Assembly: GCF_050971785.1 (NCBI RefSeq)
Contig: NZ_JBPCCU010000003.1
Span: forward strand, 558,001-622,000
Direction: 5' to 3'
Length of the DNA stretch: 64,000 bases
DNA from: Actinomadura_E scrupuli
GTDB lineage: Bacteria; Actinomycetota; Actinomycetes; Streptosporangiales; Streptosporangiaceae
The translations under genes were made by a program, and so were the position numbers. Below the pieces are notes generated by a model that did not search any database, was not told the origin of the DNA, and worked only from the letters and a program-made list of their open reading frames with translations. Shown here one piece after another: positions 25,987 through 34,949 of this stretch; position 1 is the first letter of the stretch, and every line of letters starts with the position of its first letter.

Positions 25987-26934
25987 GTGAAAGATCTTCA
26001 CCTGTTGCCCAAGGCTCATCTGCACACCCACCTGGAAAGCACCGTCCGGCCCGGCACCATTCGCGAGCTGGGAGGCGAGCCGCCCGTCCAGGATCGGCCG
26101 TTCGCCGGTTTCCGCGAGTTCGCCGACCAGCGGGCCGCCGTGCGCGCGCTGCTACGCGACCGCCGGCACTTCCGCCGTATCGCCGAGGAGTTCTGCCAGG
26201 ACGAGGCTGCTCAGGGCGTCCGCTATGCGGAGGTCACCTTCACCGCAGCGGCTCACGGCGAGCGCCTCAATGATCCGGAGATGCCGCTGGAAGCGGTGCT
26301 GGAGGGTCTGGCCGCCGGGGCGGAGCGGTACGGCGTCCAGACCCGGGTGATCCTGGACCACTCGCGCCGCCGCTCCGTCGAGCGGCTGTGGCGCACCTTC
26401 AAGCTGGCCACGCGGTACCCGCAGGTGATCGCCATCGGCCTGGCGGGGGACGAGGCCTACCCGGCGGCACCTTTCACCGAGGTGTTCCAGGCCGCCCGCG
26501 AGGCGGGGCTGCACCTGGTGCACCACGCCGGGGAGACGGCCGGCCCGGCCAGCGTCCGGGAGGCATTGACGGCCGGGCACGCCGAGCGGATCGGCCACGG
26601 CATCCGCGTGCTGGAGGATCCGGAGCTGGTGGCCGAGCTGCGTGCACGCCGTGTGCCGCTGGAGGTCTGCCCCTCCTCGAACGTCCTGCTCGGGTTGGTG
26701 CCGTCCCTGGCGGAGCACCCGCTGCCGCGCCTGGTCGAGGCCGGTCTGACGGTCACCTTGAACACCGACGGGGAGACGTCGCTGGCGGCGGAGTACCAGC
26801 GGGTCCGCGAGGTCTTCGGGTACGGCGACACCGAGCTGGCGCACCTGGCCCGTGCCTCGGTCGAGGGCAGCTTCGCTCCCGCGGGGTTGAAGGCGCAGCT
26901 CGAGGCCGAGATCGATCGATGGCTACGTGGCTGA
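25987..26934 (+). CDS. Adenosine deaminase-family amidohydrolase
   Basis: A 315-aa metal-dependent deaminase. Zn ligands: H11 and H13 in KAHLHTHLES, then HAGETAG and GHGIRV. The late acidic motif reads LNTDGE where adenosine deaminases have NTDDP, so the second Asp that helps bind the purine is replaced. The substrate may therefore be a different (amino)purine such as a modified adenine. GTG 25987 lies about eight bases after a TAAGAT box (25974-25979), suggesting a leaderless message. Confidence 0.88.
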   Translation: MKDLHLLPKAHLHTHLESTVRPGTIRELGGEPPVQDRPFAGFREFADQRAAVRALLRDRRHFRRIAEEFCQDEAAQGVRYAEVTFTAAAHGERLNDPEMPLEAVLEGLAAGAERYGVQTRVILDHSRRRSVERLWRTFKLATRYPQVIAIGLAGDEAYPAAPFTEVFQAAREAGLHLVHHAGETAGPASVREALTAGHAERIGHGIRVLEDPELVAELRARRVPLEVCPSSNVLLGLVPSLAEHPLPRLVEAGLTVTLNTDGETSLAAEYQRVREVFGYGDTELAHLARASVEGSFAPAGLKAQLEAEIDRWLRG

Positions 26935-26957
26935 CGGCGGCAGCGGTGCCGTCGGCG

Positions 26958-27407
26958 TCAGAAGGACTCCGGCTCGGCCACCGGGACGGGCCGGCGGCGC
27001 CCGCGACCGGCCAGGAGCCGGTCCAGCGACCAGGAGCCGGGACCGAAGAACACGATGAGCAGGAAGGCCCAGCAGAACATCACCGCGGGCTCGCCGCCGT
27101 TCTGCAGCGGAAGCAGGGCGTGCTTCTGGTGAACGGTGAAGTAGGCGTAGGCCATCGACCCGGACGCCAGCAGCGCGGCCATCCGGGTGCCGAGTCCCAC
27201 CAGCACCAGACACCCGGTGACGAGCTGGATCAGCGCCGCCCACCAGCCCGGCCAGTCGCCCACCGGCACCGTGCCGCCCTGACCCATCCGGCCGCCCATC
27301 ACCCCGAAGATCGATGACAGGCCGTGGCAGGCGAACAGCAGCCCGACCACCATCCGAAACAGCGACAAGACGTGTTCGCTCCAGCGATCGACCACATTCA
27401 CGGGCAT
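26958..27407 (-). CDS. DoxX-family membrane protein
   Basis: A 149-aa inner-membrane protein with about four helices (LFRMVVGLLFACHGL, WWAALIQLVTGCLVLVGLG, MAALLASGSMAYAYF, AVMFCWAFLLIVFFG). The GPGSWSLD signature close to the end is diagnostic of DoxX. It may assist redox homeostasis as part of DoxX/SodA-type complexes in other actinobacteria. The ATG at 27407 abuts a G-rich ribosome site, so GTG 27401 may be used instead. Confidence 0.85.
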   Translation of the reverse strand: MPVNVVDRWSEHVLSLFRMVVGLLFACHGLSSIFGVMGGRMGQGGTVPVGDWPGWWAALIQLVTGCLVLVGLGTRMAALLASGSMAYAYFTVHQKHALLPLQNGGEPAVMFCWAFLLIVFFGPGSWSLDRLLAGRGRRRPVPVAEPESF

Positions 27408-27619
27408 CCCCCCTCGGGCCGGTGACGACATGGCGATCACGCGGTCGTGCGCTCTCCGTGCACGTATGAACACTCCATGTGGTCAAGCCTGCCCCACGAC
27501 CGCCTGATCCGGAGGCCGAACCGGCAGGTCCGTCACCACCCGCTCACCGATCCCCGATGAAGGTGTGCGAGGTGCTCGGCTGACGGTGACGACCTGGACG
27601 GCGAGCCGCGTGGCCGAGG

Positions 27620-29788
27620 TCAGGTGCTCGTGAGGATGACGAGTCGCTGGGTCGCTCGGGTCATCGCGACATAACGGTCGACCGCCCCTTCGATGCCCTT
27701 GCCGAACGCCTCCGGGTCGATGAGGACGACCAGGTCGAACTCGAGCCCCTTCGACAGCTCCGGGGTGAGCGACCGGACGCGGGAGGTCTCCCGGAACGTC
27801 GGATCGCCGATGACGCAGGCGATCCCGTCGGCATGCGCGGCGAGCCAGGTGTCGAGGACCGAGCCCAGATCCGAGACGGCTCCGTGTACGACGGGGACGT
27901 CACTGCTGCGGATGGAGGTCGGCACGTTGGCGTCCGGGAGCACGGCCCGGATGACCGGCTCGGCCTCCGCCATGACCTCTTCCGGCGTCCGGTAGTTGAT
28001 GCTCAGGGAGGCCAGGTTGATCCGGTCGAGCCCGATCCGCTCGAGCCGTTCCTGCCACGACTCCGTGAACCCGTGCCTGGCCTGGGCGCGGTCCCCGACG
28101 ATGGTGAAGCTCCGGGACGGGCAGCGCAGCAGCAACATCTGCCACTCCGCGTCGGTCAGTTCCTGAGCCTCGTCCACGACGATGTGCGCGAACGGGCCGG
28201 CGAGCAGGTCCGGGTCGGCGCCGGGCAGGGCGGTCTCGTCGATCAGGGAGACCTGCGCGTCCTGTCCGCGCAGCATCGTCACCAGGCCTTCACCGTCGTC
28301 GCCGTCGGCGCCGGAGTCGGCTGCGGCCTCGATCAGGCTGTCGACGACCTTGGTCATGTGCTCGCGTTGCGCGGCGATCGCGGCCTCGTGGCGGCGCCTA
28401 CGTCGTGACGCCTCCGGGTCGCCGAGGCGCTGCCGTGCCGCGTCCAGGAGCGGCAGGTCGGACACCGTCCAGGCCTGGGCGTCCCCGCGCTGCAGCTTCC
28501 GAACGTCGTCGGGGCTGAGCCAGGGAGCGCACATCCGCAGGTAGGCGGGTACCGACCACAGGTCTCCGACGAGGTCGACCGCTTCGAGCAGCGGCCACGC
28601 CCTGTTGAGGGCCATGAGCAGTTCCCTGTTCTGCAGCAGCGACTTCCGGAGCAGGTCGGCCGGGGCGTCTCCGTCGTACTTGTCCATCAGGATCGTGAGC
28701 AGTTCCTCCAAGATCTGGTCGCGCGCCTCGTTGTGCGGAGTACCGGGTTCCGCCGCTTCGAACGCCTCGGCCCAATCGTCGGCGCCCAGCCAGATGTCGG
28801 ACCAGTGAGTCGTGACCGTCATCCCCTTGGCGGGCGGCTTCTCGTAGAACCTGACGGCCTTCTCGATCGCCTTCACCAGGTTCGCGGAGGACTTCAGGAG
28901 GGCCACGTCCGGGTCGGTCTCGATCGCTGCCGCTGCTCCCTCGGCGACGAGGTCCCGCAGGGTGCAGGTCTGCACGCCCTCCTCCCCGAGGTTGGGGAGG
29001 ACGTCGGCGACGTAGGCCAGGTAGGGCTGGTGCGGACCGACGAACAGCACGCCACCCCGGCGGTGACCGAGGCGAGGGTCGGAGTAGAGGAGGTAGGCGG
29101 AGCGGTGCAGAGCGACGACGGTCTTCCCCGTACCCGGACCGCCGTCGACGACGAGAGCGCCGCGGGATCCCGCGCGGATGATGGCGTCCTGGTCGGCCTG
29201 GATGGTGCCGAGCACGTCTTGCATCCGGCTCGACCGGTGGCCGCCCAGGCTGGCGATGAAGGCGGACTGGTCGTCGAGCGCGGCGTGCCCTTCGAACCCG
29301 TCCGAGGTGAACACCTCGTCCCAGTAGTCGCTGATCCGGCCGCGGGTCCAGCGATACCTGCGGCGGCTTGCCAGACCCATCGGGTTGGCGTGGGTCGCTC
29401 CGAAGAACGGCTCGGCCGCGGGGGAGCGCCAGTCGAGCAGCAGCCGGCGACCCGTGCTGTCCGTGAGGCCGAGTCGTCCGACGTACACGGGCTCGGGGTC
29501 GTCCGCGCTGACGATGTGCCCGAGGCACAGGTCCAGACCGAAGCGACGCAGGGTACGCAGGCGAGCGGTCAGCCGGTGGATCTCCATGTCCCGGTCCATC
29601 GCCTCCTGGCCTATACCGCCGGGTGCCTTGCGCTCGGCATCGAGACGGTCGGACAGGTCGGCGATCGACTGCTCGAGGCTCTCCGCGATGGCCGCGAAGT
29701 GCCGTTCGTCGCCGGCGATCAGCGTCGGGTCGGCCTTGGGCGCAAGGTGGCCGGGAAGGTCGAACGCGCTGGTGGTCAGGGGGTCCAC
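27620..29788 (-). CDS. helR: HelR, HelD-like RNA polymerase-protecting ATPase (rifamycin resistance)
   Basis: A 722-aa UvrD-like superfamily 1 motor of the HelD group. An N-terminal coiled-coil (residues ~25-85), GGPGTGKT at 216-223, HIVVDEAQELTDAEW as Walker B, and the C-terminal KGLEFDLVVLIDPE and VAMTRATQRLVIL motifs are visible. HelR proteins displace rifamycins from RNA polymerase and are controlled by a rifamycin-associated element. A perfect copy lies 420 bases upstream at 30208-30245, which supports HelR over a housekeeping HelD. The GTG start has GGAG eight bases upstream. Confidence 0.86.
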   Translation of the reverse strand: MDPLTTSAFDLPGHLAPKADPTLIAGDERHFAAIAESLEQSIADLSDRLDAERKAPGGIGQEAMDRDMEIHRLTARLRTLRRFGLDLCLGHIVSADDPEPVYVGRLGLTDSTGRRLLLDWRSPAAEPFFGATHANPMGLASRRRYRWTRGRISDYWDEVFTSDGFEGHAALDDQSAFIASLGGHRSSRMQDVLGTIQADQDAIIRAGSRGALVVDGGPGTGKTVVALHRSAYLLYSDPRLGHRRGGVLFVGPHQPYLAYVADVLPNLGEEGVQTCTLRDLVAEGAAAAIETDPDVALLKSSANLVKAIEKAVRFYEKPPAKGMTVTTHWSDIWLGADDWAEAFEAAEPGTPHNEARDQILEELLTILMDKYDGDAPADLLRKSLLQNRELLMALNRAWPLLEAVDLVGDLWSVPAYLRMCAPWLSPDDVRKLQRGDAQAWTVSDLPLLDAARQRLGDPEASRRRRRHEAAIAAQREHMTKVVDSLIEAAADSGADGDDGEGLVTMLRGQDAQVSLIDETALPGADPDLLAGPFAHIVVDEAQELTDAEWQMLLLRCPSRSFTIVGDRAQARHGFTESWQERLERIGLDRINLASLSINYRTPEEVMAEAEPVIRAVLPDANVPTSIRSSDVPVVHGAVSDLGSVLDTWLAAHADGIACVIGDPTFRETSRVRSLTPELSKGLEFDLVVLIDPEAFGKGIEGAVDRYVAMTRATQRLVILTST

Positions 29789-30207
29789 CTCATCAGCTCC
29801 GATCTTTCGTACGTGTGGCGCTCACGAGCGCCGCTGGATTCTGCGGTGGATGAGAAGGAGGGAGCCGCCTGCGAGCACTGCGCGCGGCAAGGCGTCTGGA
29901 CCCGCGTGACGAACCTGCTGGCCATGGCGGGCAACGCTCCGCCTGACCTGCTCACCGAGCGCTGCGCGGCTCACCACCCGGGCCGGTGCGCCTCGCGGCA
30001 CCGCCGCTCGACGAGCCCGCCGGGTGCTGCGCGGGTCCGGCCTCCACTGTCGTGCCCGGGGGAGCCCTCGCCGACGTCGACGTCGCGGCTTCGGGCATCG
30101 TCGCGTCGACCGGCCCGCAAGCGACAGTGCCCCCCGAAAGCGGTCAGCTGTTCAGGCACACACGCATTTCGCATCCCCCATGTCCGCTGGTACTGGCCTC
30201 GGCCCAC
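29789..30207. other. helR 5' leader region
   Basis: No gene is recognised here. If transcription starts near the RAE, this is a 400-base untranslated leader. It contains a hairpin GGCGCTC-2-GAGCGCC (29817-29832) just upstream of the helR start. Confidence 0.4.
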
Positions 30208-30245
30208 GATTCTGCGGCACGACCCGGGTCTTGCCGCAAGCCCCC
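30208..30245 (-). promoter_or_regulatory. Rifamycin-associated element (RAE) upstream of helR
   Basis: On the minus strand this 38-base block contains GGGGGCTTGCGGCAAGACCC and continues to GTGCCGCAGAATC. It is identical over 38 bases to the block upstream of rox (36581-36618). The core CTTGCGGCAAG palindrome is the known RAE signature of rifamycin-inducible genes. A TATAGC hexamer precedes it, likely the -10 region. Confidence 0.88.
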
Positions 30246-30559
30246 CGGTCCGCTATACGTTGAGAGTGGAGAGGGGCGGGCACTCCCCTTCCCTCCATCG
30301 TCCGCTCCGGACGGACCCCCCCTTAGCGAAGCGGCGGCGCGCCACGTACGGCGGTACCGCCGCCCTCGATGACGCTGCGAGGTCGGCGACCATCGCGAGG
30401 GTCTGCGGGAACAGCCGGCCAACGGATCGTCCCAGGTCGCGGCGAGGGCCGGGTCCAGGCAGGCCCGGTCGGCGCGGGCCGGCAGGAAAGGGTTGGCCGC
30501 GATGGCTGTGCGGCTGATACCCTCCGGAGGCCGTGACATCGCACGAGGAGGTGAGACCC
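30246..30559. other. Gap with possible decayed minus-strand coding sequence
   Basis: Minus-strand frames contain two adjacent protein-like stretches (NPFLPARADRACLDPALAA and LFPQTLAMVADLAASSRAA) that would join through one frameshift around 30420. I cannot name a family. They may be the remains of a broken gene or chance coding in GC-rich DNA. Confidence 0.3.
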
Positions 30560-30613
30560 ATGAAGCTGTATCCAGGTGGGTGCTCCCTCTCTTCTTCACG
30601 GTTGGGCATTTGA
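30560..30613 (+). CDS. Possible 17-aa leader peptide
   Basis: ATG 30560 follows an unusually strong ribosome site GAGGAGGTGA. The peptide is MKLYPGGCSLSSSRLGI, ending at TGA 30613. It precedes the hydrolase gene by 57 bases. It may be a regulatory leader peptide or the start of a truncated gene. Confidence 0.35.
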   Translation: MKLYPGGCSLSSSRLGI

Positions 30614-30670
30614 CGTAGGTGTCGCCGGGAGCGCCTCAACGACAGGCAATCCCGAAAGGCAACAACACCT

Positions 30671-31435
30671 ATGCATTCTGTGCATTTCACTGCGGAGACA
30701 TCGTCGAACGGTGTCGTCGAACGCGACTTCACTGTGGGCGAGGTCCCCGGCGTGCTCTGGTCGCCCGCATCCGGTTCCGAGCACGCACCCCTGGTGCTGA
30801 TGGCGCACGGTGGCGGCCAGCACAAGAGGGCACCGGGAATCCTGGGCCGTGCACACCGCTTCGTGACCGGCTGCGGGTTCCACGTCGCCGCGATCGACGC
30901 GCCCGGACACGGCGACCGGCCTCCGACGGCGGAGGACGAGCAGCACGTCGCCGTCCTGCGGCGGGCTCAGGCGGCGGGCGAGCCGCTCGGCCCGGTCGTC
31001 GTGGGGTTGCACATCGCCCTGGCGGCGCGTGCCGTGCCGGAATGGCGGGCGACCCTGGACGCCCTCCAGGAACTGCCGGAGATCGGCGCCGAAGGGCCGA
31101 TCGGCTTCTGGGGCATCATGCAGGGCACCGGGATCGGGGTGCCGTTGACGGCGGTCGAACCCAGGATCACCGCGGCGGTCTTCGGTTGTCTCGGGCATGA
31201 ATCCCTGACCGAGGCGGCGGCGCAGATCACCGTCCCGGTCGAATTCCTTCTCCAATGGGATGACGAGTACATCGAACGCCAATCCGGCCTGGCGTTGTTC
31301 GACGCCTTCGCCTCGAAGGAGAAGACGTTGCACGCCAACGCGGGCGGGCATGGCGAGGTGCCCAGGTTCGAGGTCGACAGCGCGGCCCGGTTCTTCGCCC
31401 GGCATCTCGGCTGGATCGGCACGTCACCGGCCTGA
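30671..31435 (+). CDS. Alpha/beta hydrolase-fold protein lacking the nucleophile
   Basis: A 254-aa dienelactone-hydrolase-like fold with LVLMAHGGGQHKR (oxyanion region), IDAPGHGDR, the acidic DDEYIERQSG and the His segment NAGGHGEVPRFEVD. The elbow reads GFWGIMQGTGIG. Residue 150 is Met where relatives have Ser (GLSMG type), so normal esterase chemistry is not expected. It may be a binding pseudo-enzyme or have shifted catalysis. It lies between helR and rox but runs the other way. Confidence 0.8.
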   Translation: MHSVHFTAETSSNGVVERDFTVGEVPGVLWSPASGSEHAPLVLMAHGGGQHKRAPGILGRAHRFVTGCGFHVAAIDAPGHGDRPPTAEDEQHVAVLRRAQAAGEPLGPVVVGLHIALAARAVPEWRATLDALQELPEIGAEGPIGFWGIMQGTGIGVPLTAVEPRITAAVFGCLGHESLTEAAAQITVPVEFLLQWDDEYIERQSGLALFDAFASKEKTLHANAGGHGEVPRFEVDSAARFFARHLGWIGTSPA

Positions 31436-31581
31436 GGTGACAGGTATCGGCGGCCGGCCACCAGCCGGTCGCCGATACGGGGGCTCCGCCCGCGACGGAG
31501 CCCCCGAAACCGGCCGCACGCGGCCGCCTGCGCATCACTCTGGGCTCGGCTGACATAGGTCCGGAACAACTGCTGCTGTTA

Positions 31582-34500
31582 ATGGCGAAATGCACAGGTC
31601 GTGGCGGCCGGATCCCGCATGATTGCCCTGTGCTCCGGATGTCGCGAAGGACGGCGCCCTCTGCCGGTGACCGACTGCTGGTCGTCGCCCGTCAGCTCGC
31701 CGACGCCGTCGGCGCGGCGGAGCAGGAGGCCCTGGCCCGCCTCATCGGCGGGCCGGGCGTCCCGGCCGGAGTCGAGTTCGTCCTGCATACCGAGGCCGCC
31801 GACCCCCTGCCGTACGCGCGGCTCGAGGACGTGCTCGCGGACTGGCGTGAGCGGCGGCCGGTCTGGCTCGCCGTCGTCGGCGGGCCGGGCAGCGGCAAGA
31901 CCGTCCGGATCGTCGACCTCATCCTGCGCCTGCTTGCCGAGCGCGGCCCCGGCGAGCCGGTCCCGGTGCGCCTCGACCCCGGCGACCGTCCGGCCGGCGC
32001 CGCCGATCTCATCGGCTGGATCGTCGCCGGACTGATGGCACACGGCCTGAGCGCGACCGATGCCCGGTTCATGGCCCGGGAGCAGATGGTCCTCCCGGTG
32101 CTCGACGACCTTCAGGAGGACGTCCCGCTGGTCGTGGAGTACCTCCGCCACCACCCGCGGACCCGGGTGATCGTCGGCCAGCGTGCCCGGATGCCCGACG
32201 AGCCGCCCGCGCCCTACACGATCGCCGAGATCGCCCCGGCGAGGCTCGACCGGCAGCGCGACGACGTGGCGCGGAAGGCCGCCGAGCCCGGACGCTGGCA
32301 GCCGGTCTTCGACGACCTCGCCGCACGTCCCTTCACCTTGCTCGGCCGCGAGCTGTCCCGGCCCTGGCGCTTCCTCCAGGCGGTCGCCGCCCTGGAGGAG
32401 CGGGACGCCGACGGCAGGTACCTGCGCCAGCCACGCGATCTCGTTGAGGGTCGCCTGTCCGTCGCCGAGCTCCTCGCGGACGCCCCCGGCGCTGACCAGA
32501 CCCCCCTGTACGGACGCGACGAGCAGATCCTCCTCCAGCACGCCCGCGCCTGCCTGGACGACCAGCGCGTCAGCGGCTACATCCGCGACGGCCATGTCAA
32601 CGCCGACACCATCCTCGCCCGGCTCAACCTCATCTACGTGACCGAGGAAGCCCGCAAGCTCGCGTCGTACGAACGCGCCGCGGAGACCGGGCAGGCCCTG
32701 GACCGGCTCGGGGAGAAGCTCTCCCGGCTCCGCAGGCAGGCCGCCCTCCGCCCCGCCGGCCAATGGCAGCTCGTGATCTCCGCAGGGGTGAGCCTGCTGT
32801 TTCTGGTGATGTGGCGGTTCGGCCCCGTCGTCGCCGTCATCTCCCACTTCTACGGTCGCAGCTCGCTCCTGTTCCTTGTCGGCGGAGCGCTCGTCGGGAT
32901 GGGCACCGCGGCCCTTCAGCTCGGGCGCGCACGTCACGGAGCGTCCCTGGTCGTTTCCGGGGCCGCTGTTTCCGGCTTATGCCTCGCATTTCACCTCGGG
33001 CATCCCGTCGCGTTCCTGCCCGGCCTGTTCAGCCACTTCGTGGTCCTCTACCTCGCCAGGAAGCCGGACCCGAAGCACCGGGGGTCCAGCTATCCGGCCT
33101 ACCTCGTCCTCGGGGACCAGGCCTACCGCAAGGTCGCAGCGGAGGCCGAGAAGGAATGGCTGGAGGAGGCCCGGAACGCGGTGATCGTGCCCGAGCTGAC
33201 CCGGATCATCAATGGGCTGCTCGGCGCGGACTTCCACCGCTACCTGTACGAGTACGACGCGGGCGGGCTCAAGCGCGTCCACGACCTCCGGCTGTTCGTG
33301 CCCACCCGGTCGAGGACCAGGGTGGAGGCCACGCTGAACCGCTCGGACTCGGCGAGCATCGCGATCGCCGGGCCCAGGGGGGCGGGGAAGTCGACGCTCC
33401 TGCGCTCCCTCGTGCAGGAGCCGGGCCAGTTCGCGCTCTCGGTGGCGGCGCCCGCGGAGTACGTGCCCAAGGACTTCCTGGTGGAACTCTTCCAGCGGCT
33501 GTGCGAGCGGTACGTCGAGCGCTACGGGAAACCCCCGAGGGCGCGGAGCGCACAGGCCCTCCGGCTGGTGCGGGCCGCCCTCCGCGTGACGGCGCAGGCG
33601 CTCTTCCTGCTCGCTGCGCTCGCGGTGCTCGTGTTGTTCCTTTACCCCGCCGACTGGGAGGGATCCTTTCGCGCCGCCTACCGCTGGACGGGAGAGCTCT
33701 GGGACCGCTCCCTCCCCGGCCTGCAGGAGTTCTGGCAGGGCTCGACGGGCCCGGCGGTCCTGGGCCTGGCGGTCCTGGGCCTCATCTCCGTGGCCGTCGT
33801 CGCGTACGCGTGGCGTCGGCGGCCGGAGCGGACACGGCTGGTGCGGCGGGCGCGGGGCTACACGGCGAGGCTGCGCAAGGAGCACACCAGCACCTGGACG
33901 CTCACCGCGAACATTCCGGGCGGGCGCGGCGGGTTCGCGCGCGGCGGGACGGCCAAGGAGCTGCCGTGGAACCTGCCGGAGCTGGTCGGGGAGTTCCAGC
34001 GGTTCCTGGAGGACGTCGCGCGGGCCGAGGCGGCGCGGGGACAACGGGTACTGATCGCGATCGACGAGGTGGACCGGATCGGGTCGATCGCGCAGGCCGA
34101 GCGGTTCGTCAGCGAGATCAAGGCGGTGTTCGGGATTCCGCACTGCTTCTACCTGGTATCGGTGGCCGAGGAGGTCGGGTCGGTGTTCGCGCGGCGGGCG
34201 CTGGCCGGGCGGTCGGTGTTCGAGAACGCCTTCGACGAGATCGTGATGGTGGAGGCGCTGTCGCTGCCCGAGGCGCAGGAACTGCTGCAAAAGCGGGTGC
34301 CGGGACTGACCGACTCCTTCGTGTACCTGGTGCACGCACTGTCCGGCGGGCTGCCGCGGGAACTCATCCGGGTGACGCGCCGCCTCATCGAGGTCAACAA
34401 CGAGACCGACACCCGGCCGCGACTGGCCGCACTGGCATGCCGGCTCGTCCGGGAGGAGGTGTACGACGCGCTCGCCGGGACCCGCAGCCACCTGGCGCAG

Positions 34501-34920
34501 CTGGCGCCCGGCCCCGAATGGGCGCCGGTCTTCGACGAGCTGCGGACCCGGCTGGCCGCCCTGGACGGCGACGCCGCCCTCCCGCCCGTCCTCGCCGCCC
34601 TGGCCACGTTCGACAACCGGCTGCCCGCGCCTCCGACCGGCCCGCCGGACAATCCACGGGGAGTGCCCGAGGAGGGTCCCCAGGCCGAGGCACGGGCGGC
34701 GGTGGTCGCGCTGGCGGCGCTGGCCGACCATGGGCGGACGTTGGCCGCGGCGTTCGACGAGCCCCACTTCGACATCGACGCCGTCCGGGCCGCCGCGCCC
34801 GGCTCCGACGCGTCCTACGCGGAGCTGTCGGCGGCGCGCCGGGAGCTGAGCGTCTCCCCGCAGAGCGCCCGCGCGGCCCTCGCCCGCTTCCGCAGCGCCA
34901 CCGGCCTGGCCGCACCCTGA
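31582..34920 (+). CDS. Membrane KAP-like double P-loop NTPase
   Basis: A 1112-aa protein. The N-terminal ATPase has GGPGSGKT (100-107). Two membrane clusters are seen, residues ~394-492 (four helices) and ~671-743 (two helices). Between them and after lies a KAP-type module: GPRGAGKS (597-604) and Walker B VLIAIDEVDRIGS (D828/E829). A leucine-rich STAND-like C-terminus follows. KAP NTPases are membrane-anchored and often linked to signalling or phage defence. ATG 31582 is used; ATG 31639 is an alternative. No partner effector is obvious. Confidence 0.78.
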   Translation: MAKCTGRGGRIPHDCPVLRMSRRTAPSAGDRLLVVARQLADAVGAAEQEALARLIGGPGVPAGVEFVLHTEAADPLPYARLEDVLADWRERRPVWLAVVGGPGSGKTVRIVDLILRLLAERGPGEPVPVRLDPGDRPAGAADLIGWIVAGLMAHGLSATDARFMAREQMVLPVLDDLQEDVPLVVEYLRHHPRTRVIVGQRARMPDEPPAPYTIAEIAPARLDRQRDDVARKAAEPGRWQPVFDDLAARPFTLLGRELSRPWRFLQAVAALEERDADGRYLRQPRDLVEGRLSVAELLADAPGADQTPLYGRDEQILLQHARACLDDQRVSGYIRDGHVNADTILARLNLIYVTEEARKLASYERAAETGQALDRLGEKLSRLRRQAALRPAGQWQLVISAGVSLLFLVMWRFGPVVAVISHFYGRSSLLFLVGGALVGMGTAALQLGRARHGASLVVSGAAVSGLCLAFHLGHPVAFLPGLFSHFVVLYLARKPDPKHRGSSYPAYLVLGDQAYRKVAAEAEKEWLEEARNAVIVPELTRIINGLLGADFHRYLYEYDAGGLKRVHDLRLFVPTRSRTRVEATLNRSDSASIAIAGPRGAGKSTLLRSLVQEPGQFALSVAAPAEYVPKDFLVELFQRLCERYVERYGKPPRARSAQALRLVRAALRVTAQALFLLAALAVLVLFLYPADWEGSFRAAYRWTGELWDRSLPGLQEFWQGSTGPAVLGLAVLGLISVAVVAYAWRRRPERTRLVRRARGYTARLRKEHTSTWTLTANIPGGRGGFARGGTAKELPWNLPELVGEFQRFLEDVARAEAARGQRVLIAIDEVDRIGSIAQAERFVSEIKAVFGIPHCFYLVSVAEEVGSVFARRALAGRSVFENAFDEIVMVEALSLPEAQELLQKRVPGLTDSFVYLVHALSGGLPRELIRVTRRLIEVNNETDTRPRLAALACRLVREEVYDALAGTRSHLAQLAPGPEWAPVFDELRTRLAALDGDAALPPVLAALATFDNRLPAPPTGPPDNPRGVPEEGPQAEARAAVVALAALADHGRTLAAAFDEPHFDIDAVRAAAPGSDASYAELSAARRELSVSPQSARAALARFRSATGLAAP

Positions 34921-34949
34921 CTCCAGCCGTTCGGGCCACAACCGCGCGC

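Noticed and set aside
27620..29788. Generic UvrD/PcrA DNA helicase
   Set aside because: The HelD-type N-terminal coiled coil and the RAE upstream favour HelR.
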